Below are positions 59,051-64,000 of a stretch of 64,000 nt of DNA, piece after piece. Made by a program: the position numbers and the translations under genes. The DNA is from Cordia subcordata. Lineage: Eukaryota > Streptophyta > Magnoliopsida > Boraginales > Cordiaceae. The stretch's first letter is position 1. Each line of letters starts with the position of its first letter. The notes beneath the pieces were generated by a model. The model saw only the letters and a program-made list of their open reading frames with translations, did not search any database and was not told the DNA's origin. The stretch is taken from contig JAPTOF010000007.1 in assembly GCA_028554755.1 (NCBI GenBank), positions 19,401,001 to 19,465,000 on the forward strand, in the 5' to 3' direction.

Positions 59051-59688
59051 GCAAATCCATTGATGAAAGGATTAGGTAAAGATTTGGTAAATAAAATGTC
59101 AAAGGGAATGGTCTCAAGCTTATAACTATAAATCACCAATAATGGAACCTCAACTTAGTGCTTGATACAACATCGAGTCTTGAGTTCAATGGGTTAAAGT
59201 ACATTATTAGAGTGGTTATGAACACTTTAATAGAATATTTTGTTCATCCCAAGGTCACAAAGTGTTTGGAACTCGAAGTTTACAGGAAGGATGAGTTATA
59301 TACTATATTAATAGATCTATAGATGTTATTGTCAAAGTGCTAAAGTTGTGGGCGCATCTTTGATAAGATCTACCTACGTGAGTGTGAATTGGTACCACTT
59401 CAAGTAACTTAAAGGCTTGGTTCTGATATACTCATGAATGATATGGACACAAGGGCTTCAAGTATCAAATATGTAAAGAGATTATTTGTGTTTAATTAAT
59501 ATGTCTGTTTATTTGTTCAACTCTTCAAATGAATATGTACTTTAAAGTTTACCTACCATTACTATTCTAATTTGTTGAAATGAACTTACACTATACGTAG
59601 GTTGAAATCGCAAGATATTTCTATTTATGCATATTACTTACAGAAATGTGACAGACCTTTTATCTTTATTTTAAAATTGTCGGGAGAC
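59051..59688 (+). other. copia 3' untranslated region up to the polypurine tract
   Basis: Non-coding continuation of the copia relic, ending TCGGGAGAC before the LTR start. Confidence 0.45.
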
Positions 59689-60170
59689 TGTTGGAACATT
59701 TTTAAAATAAATAATATTTTAAAATAGTTGTCTTTGTACTTGTTCAGATGAAAAGATGTATATTCAATGAATAGGTGTCTATTAAGTGAAAGTTTGCACT
59801 GTTTCATAAAAATGTGTCTTTTGCTATAAAGGTAACTATTCATTTAGAGATGTGTCTAGTCATCCATAAAGACACCTATTCACTAGAAAGGTATATGTTC
59901 ACAAAAAAAGATATGACTATTTGGTATATAGGTTCAAGTCTATATAAAAGGGGTTTTTACTGCAAAGGAAACATTCCTTTCATTCTTTTCAACACACAGC
60001 TTTGAAAAGTACAAAATATCTCTAGGCTGCTTTCTGTTAAGTGTAAGATATATATTAGCATAATCTCATTGTATCCTGAAGAAATTTCATAATAACTCTT
60101 TTGTATGGTTAGTACGAACTATTCTTTATAAAAGTATTAATCAATTATCAATTTAAACCGATAAGAATTC
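59689..60170 (+). repeat. copia 3' LTR
   Basis: Starts TGTTGGAACATT right after a polypurine-like CGGGAGAC. It has a TATA motif (CTATATAAAAGGGG) near 59940. The end is uncertain; I saw no clear CA with target duplication. Confidence 0.55.
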
Positions 60171-60270
60171 AACCAAAAGCCAAAATTACAAGGACATATT
60201 TTCTCTCTAGAAACCTTCCATAAATAGAAATAAAGCCTAAACCCTAATTCTTCTTAGCCTCCCGCCGTCC

Positions 60271-61745
60271 ATGAACGGCCCTAGGCCGCTGGAGGGGGAC
60301 TTCCCACCTCTCACGTGTCTCACGGCGGGACTACTACAACCCAAAGACATGATGAAGCGAACGCAATTCCTGGAACGCAGGCTTCTAAACTTCTTCCTCT
60401 GCCTTCTTGGTCACCTAGTGCCTGGAGGAGAGGTTTCGATTCCGTACGTAAAGCTCCGCAATCTTTCATTGATCCTATGCGTGAACCCGAACCTTTTAAG
60501 AATGGGCATGCTGTTTCCGTTTACGAGGAAGAATTTGAGGCTTTATCTGCGTGCCTAAAGTATTTTGTTGTGGGAAATTTGCTTTTTCTCCGAAGACGGA
60601 TGTGATTCGACGTTTTCTCTCAAAACTTGGGCTTTCAGGGGCATATGATGTTAAATCATGGGATCCCTGTCACGTGGTTTTTGAACTCACAAGTGAGGCT
60701 GATTGCAAGAGGGTGTGGGGAGGGGGAGTTTGGGATTTGGAAGGATATACTATGTGCGCTATCAAGTGGACGCCAGATTTTGATCTGGAGAAGGAGCCAT
60801 CAATTATTCCAAACATAAAATATAACATGTATGCAAGATCTTCCATCATGCTACTTGCCAAGGGTGTTGGTAAGCCATTTCTAATGGACGATCCGACAAC
60901 TAAAGAATCCAGGCCCTCATGCTCAAGGGTTTGTGTTGAATATGATTGCTTAAAGCCGCCGATGACATCAGTGAGAGTGCATATTAAGAACAAGCTTGGT
61001 GAGATCACTGGTGGCTTCGACCAGGAAGTGGAATTGAGGATCTTCCTAAGTATTGTACAAGGTGTTTTCATGTTGGTCATGCCAAGGAGGATTGCTATGG
61101 CCTATGCAGACTTTGAGAAAATTGCCCTTAGTAAGGAAAAGGCAAAAGCTGCTCGATTGAAAGCCAACAAAAAGAAGGGGAAAAAGGTCGGACAACTAAA
61201 GGTATAACTATTAATGAGCCTAAGGACACAAATTTTGGGGGGATAAAAATGATCAGCGGGAGAACGTCGATTTGAATGAAAAAGGCAAAAGCAAAGTGAC
61301 AGTCGAAACGAGCATCTCCACATCAAATGACTTCCAAGTGCTTGATGCTTTGAATGGTGAGAACTATGAGGTGGGAGCAACTTCTGGGGAAGGCATTGAA
61401 GTTCAATCCTTACTTGCAGACAAAAGGGAGCGCTAACCAAAAATCAGTTAAAGCCTTGGTGAATGAAGCAAAAGATAGGGAGGCTCCGGATGGATTAGTT
61501 GAGAAACAAGCTGAAGTTGTTGATTTAGTGAAAGATAATGCAATCAATTCTCAAAATGAAGAGTCAGGCGAAGCTCTGTCTAACACGTGCATGGGCAACA
61601 TCGAGACTGATGCTCAACAAGCGGTGGGATCAGAACAGGCCATTGATGAAGAAAACATAGCTGCTCAAAATAAAGTTGGTTCGCATAGTGGAAATCAAGA
61701 TAGTGATAATTTAAGGGTGGAGGAGGGCGGTCAGAAGGAAAAGGC
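60271..61745 (+). pseudogene. LINE ORF1-like (DUF4283) gag relic
   Basis: MNGPRPLEGDFPPLT opens the protein. A frame change leads to a second frame with VYEEEFEALSACLKYFVVG, then another to the 218-codon frame with KTDVIRRFLSKLGLSGAYDV, CHVVFELTSEADCKRVWGGG VWDLEGYTMCAIKWTPDFDL and a DUF4283-type fold. The usual CCHC knuckle is not intact. Downstream frames up to about 61745 (KGKSKVTVETSIS, NSQNEESGEAL) form the acidic tail. These proteins are the RNA-binding ORF1 of plant LINEs. At least three frame changes; the endonuclease/reverse transcriptase frame is replaced by a copia insertion. Confidence 0.7.
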
Positions 61746-61873
61746 TATTCAAACATTACTATATACAGTTACGGGCCGTTATTATACATGGCACTGTTCA
61801 TGTATATAGATAATTGTTCATAGTGAAATAGTGGGAGCAGGTTCAATTCCAAAAGCAGATCGTTATCAACACT

Positions 61874-63222
61874 ATGGTGGCAAAATACGAAATAGAGAAG
61901 TTCAATAGGAGTAATTTCTCCACGTGAAAATTGAAGATGAAAGCCATTCTAAAGAAGGATAATTGTCTTGCAACAATTGAAGGCAGGCTAGCAGGGTAAC
62001 TGATGACAAGTGGAAAGAAATGAATGATGTTGCTATGACCAATTTGGATCTAGCAATGGCAGATTCGGTGCTGTCGAGCATCGAGGAGAAAAAGCCAGTA
62101 AAAGAAATTTGGGATACACTAACTAAATTATACGAGGTCAAGTCACTTCACAACAAGATCTTCTTGAAGAGGAGACTTTATACTCTTCGAATAGAACATA
62201 TCAATACCTTAATACGTTATTTTCTCAACTCATGTCGTTAGGTCATAAAATAGCGGAGTTTGAACGCATAAAGATTCTATTTCAAATTCTACCTGACTCG
62301 TATGATTAACTCGTCATCAACTACACCAACAATGTTCTCACAGGTAGTCTAGTCTAGGAAGCTCAAAACAAGCAAAGGCACCAACGATTATGAGAGACAG
62401 ACCAATGGGGCGTGGCTCAAGTGGAAGCCATAATCATGGTAGATCGAAATTAAGAAGTAGGAAAAATATCAAGTGCTACAATTGTGGCAAGAAAGGGCAC
62501 GTCAAGAGGGATTATTGGCGCAACAAGACAACCCCCGAGGTCTCCAACTCTCAGGGATGTGTTGCGAATACTTCTGGTGATGGAGACATCTTATACATCG
62601 AAGTAACAACTTTTAAAGGCAAAATAGAGCTCACTGATGTATGGATAATGAATTCGGAAGCGACGTGGTACATGACCTCTCGTTGAGAATGGTTCCGTAC
62701 ATATGAACCATGCTCTAGAGGATTTGTGTACATGGGTAACAATCATACCTTAGAGATTACTAGAACCGACACTATTAAGATAAAAATGTATGATGGTACA
62801 ATTCGCACCATTGAAGAAGTACGACACATGAGGGGCTTGAGGAAGAATCTGTTGTCTCTTGGACAGCTAGATGACCTTGGCTGCAAGACCCATATCGAGG
62901 ATGAGATCATGAAGGTCATCAAAGGCGCGCTTGTAGTAATCAAGGCAAAAAAGATCATGGTAAATCTATACATGCTTCTGGGAGATATATTGCAGGAGAC
63001 AGATGTATTTGTTGCATCAACTAGCCAAGAAGAGCCAATAGTAATGTGGCATCGCAGACTTGGCCACATGTCAAAACGAGGTTTGAAAATTCTCACAAAG
63101 CGTAATATCTTACTTAGGCTTAAGATGGTAAACTTAACATTGTGTGAGCACTGTATAACTAGTAAGTAGCATAGATTATCATTCGGGAGATCTACTACCA
63201 GAAGTAAACATATTCTGGACTT
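61874..63222 (+). pseudogene. Ty1/copia gag, protease and pre-integrase relic
   Basis: Starts MVAKYEIEKFNRSNFST with a stop soon after. The gag (UBN2) domain follows: MADSVLSSIEEKKPVKEIWD and YEVKSLHNKIFLKRRLYTLR. The zinc knuckle at 62482-62520 reads CYNCGKKGHVKRDYW, with the last Cys replaced by Tyr. The protease motif DSGA is NSEATWYMTS, losing the catalytic Asp. The pre-integrase domain keeps WHRRLGHMSKRGLKIL and CEHCITSK. Coding stops abruptly at 63222, where a CACTA end begins. No intact copia function remains. Confidence 0.85.
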
Positions 63223-63780
63223 CACTGCAAGAAAAATTACCGCGACTGATGGCATAAGTCTGTTGCCAATCGGTCACCAAACCCTTGTTGGCGACGGAAA
63301 CGTAGTGTCATTATCAGTGTCGTAGCCATTTTGGTTTCGTAGCCAGTACGTCGCCAGGTGCGAGTAAAATTTTCATTTCCAGTTACTTTTTTTTAATTAA
63401 TTTGATCTTCGTTGCCATTGCTGTAACCTAGGTCTGTCACAATTCCGTCACCAGTTTACATTATTATTAAAATTATTGTATGTTGCCAAAGTGTCGCCAA
63501 CTTTCTGTCGCTATTTCGTAGCTATCAAGTTCCGCAGCCATCTGTCTCCATATTTGCCGTCGCCCATCCGTCGCTGATCTCCTATAATATTACCTTCGTC
63601 GCCATTCCATCACCAATATTTTTGTTTAAGCCATTGATCATTGATTTTATCTTGTACATTTAAAATTTGTCCTAAAAACAACAAGTTTAACCATAAAATT
63701 GCACAATGCACATTATAATTGAGAAAATTAAATAGCTGCATAATATTACATAAACTAAAGTTTAATATGTAAAAAACATA

Positions 63781-63880
63781 TTAAATCTCTAAGAGTCATT
63801 ACTCAAGAACTACATAAATAAAAGTCTAGTTTAAATCTGTAAGAGTTATTACTCAAGAACTATATAAACAAAAGTCTAGC
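63781..63880. repeat. two tandem copies of a 50-bp unit
   Basis: TTAAATCTCTAAGAGTCATT at 63781 and TTAAATCTGTAAGAGTTATT at 63831 begin the copies. Differences are few. It lies in the 3' part of the CACTA element. Confidence 0.85.
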
Positions 63881-63924
63881 TTGTCTAAAATATAGCAAAT
63901 ATCTACAATTTAAGAGTCATCACC

Positions 63925-64000
63925 CTAAGGAGCTGATGGATTATGCTGACGTGCAGGGATTAAGTCACGTAATGCAGCAATCTGCTCCATCATCTTCTGC
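63925..64000 (-). CDS. C-terminal 25 codons of a CACTA-encoded protein (partial)
   Basis: The frame entering from the right edge reads QKMMEQIAALRDLIPARQHN and ends PSAP and TAG. The short amphipathic MMEQIAAL stretch is like the ends of plant Ptta/En/Spm transposase proteins. Only this tail is in the window, so the identity is inferred mainly from the CACTA context. Confidence 0.5.
   Translation of the reverse strand, partial: QKMMEQIAALRDLIPARQHNPSAP

Larger units (their letters stand above)
63223..64000 (-). mobile_element. CACTA (En/Spm) transposon end, continues past the window
   Basis: Begins CACTGCAAGAAAAATTACCG, close to the CACTACAAGAAAA terminus of plant CACTA elements. It is followed by dense subterminal motifs GTCGCC, GGCGAC, CCGTCACC, CCGTCGCC and GTCGCTGAT over about 350 bp, characteristic of the superfamily. 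It interrupts the copia pre-integrase. The coding strand is minus, entering from the right edge. Confidence 0.8.

Noticed and set aside
60670..61080. 136-codon minus frame
   Set aside because: Antisense to the DUF4283 LINE ORF1 relic.
62743..63255. 170-codon minus frame
   Set aside because: Antisense to the copia pre-integrase domain; no motif.

Overview
The window is AT-rich nuclear DNA from a flowering plant, most likely a eudicot. The evidence is intron-bearing genes of plant-specific families (a DIR1-type lipid transfer protein, YLMG1, a STOMAGEN-type EPF peptide, a plant RING-H2 protein), plant transposon superfamilies (MULE with a plant mobile domain, CACTA, Ty1/copia, LINE, tRNA-derived SINE, MITEs), and no bacterial-type operons, CRISPR, rRNA or tRNA genes. 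I cannot name the species.

Host genes are sparse. From left to right: a DIR1-like lipid transfer protein (7806-8114, minus); a two-exon serine-rich-like protein with a CLCAPTTH motif (10753-11908, plus); three terminal exons of an unidentified gene (16477-17169, minus); YLMG1, a plastid YGGT membrane protein (18767-19498, minus); a dCTP pyrophosphatase of the MazG fold in two exons (38130-39784, minus); EPFL9/STOMAGEN in three exons (45005-45899, minus); four phase-compatible 3' exons plus a further exon-like block of an unidentified gene or pseudogene (49208-50476, minus); and a RING-H2 protein whose frame is broken once (51062-51882, minus). They are independent transcription units with no evident pathway link.

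The rest is mostly transposon-derived. 1-4.3 kb holds an LTR tail, a CACTA transposase-associated relic and a small LTR element with a gag-like start. 22.5-27 kb holds a complete solo LTR with a 5-bp target duplication, an AT-rich tandem array and LTR-like non-coding DNA. 27.69-34.71 kb is a full-length Mutator-like element with about 90-bp terminal inverted repeats and a 10-bp target duplication (9 of 10 identical). It carries a decayed transposase facing a decayed plant-mobile-domain gene, a 3 x 100-bp array and palindromic subterminal repeats. 35.4-36.3 kb is a large fold-back element. 52.5-53.4 kb is a short hAT-like element. 53.8-60.2 kb holds copia relics and LTRs. 60.3-64 kb is a stack of a LINE ORF1 relic, a copia gag-pol relic, and a CACTA end inserted into the copia relic.

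No wholly new system is evident. The strongest leads are the MULE that pairs a transposase with a plant mobile domain gene; the two spliced genes I could not name; the SINE family with four candidate copies, one inside an intron; and the MITE sitting 24 bp from a splice donor in the STOMAGEN gene.
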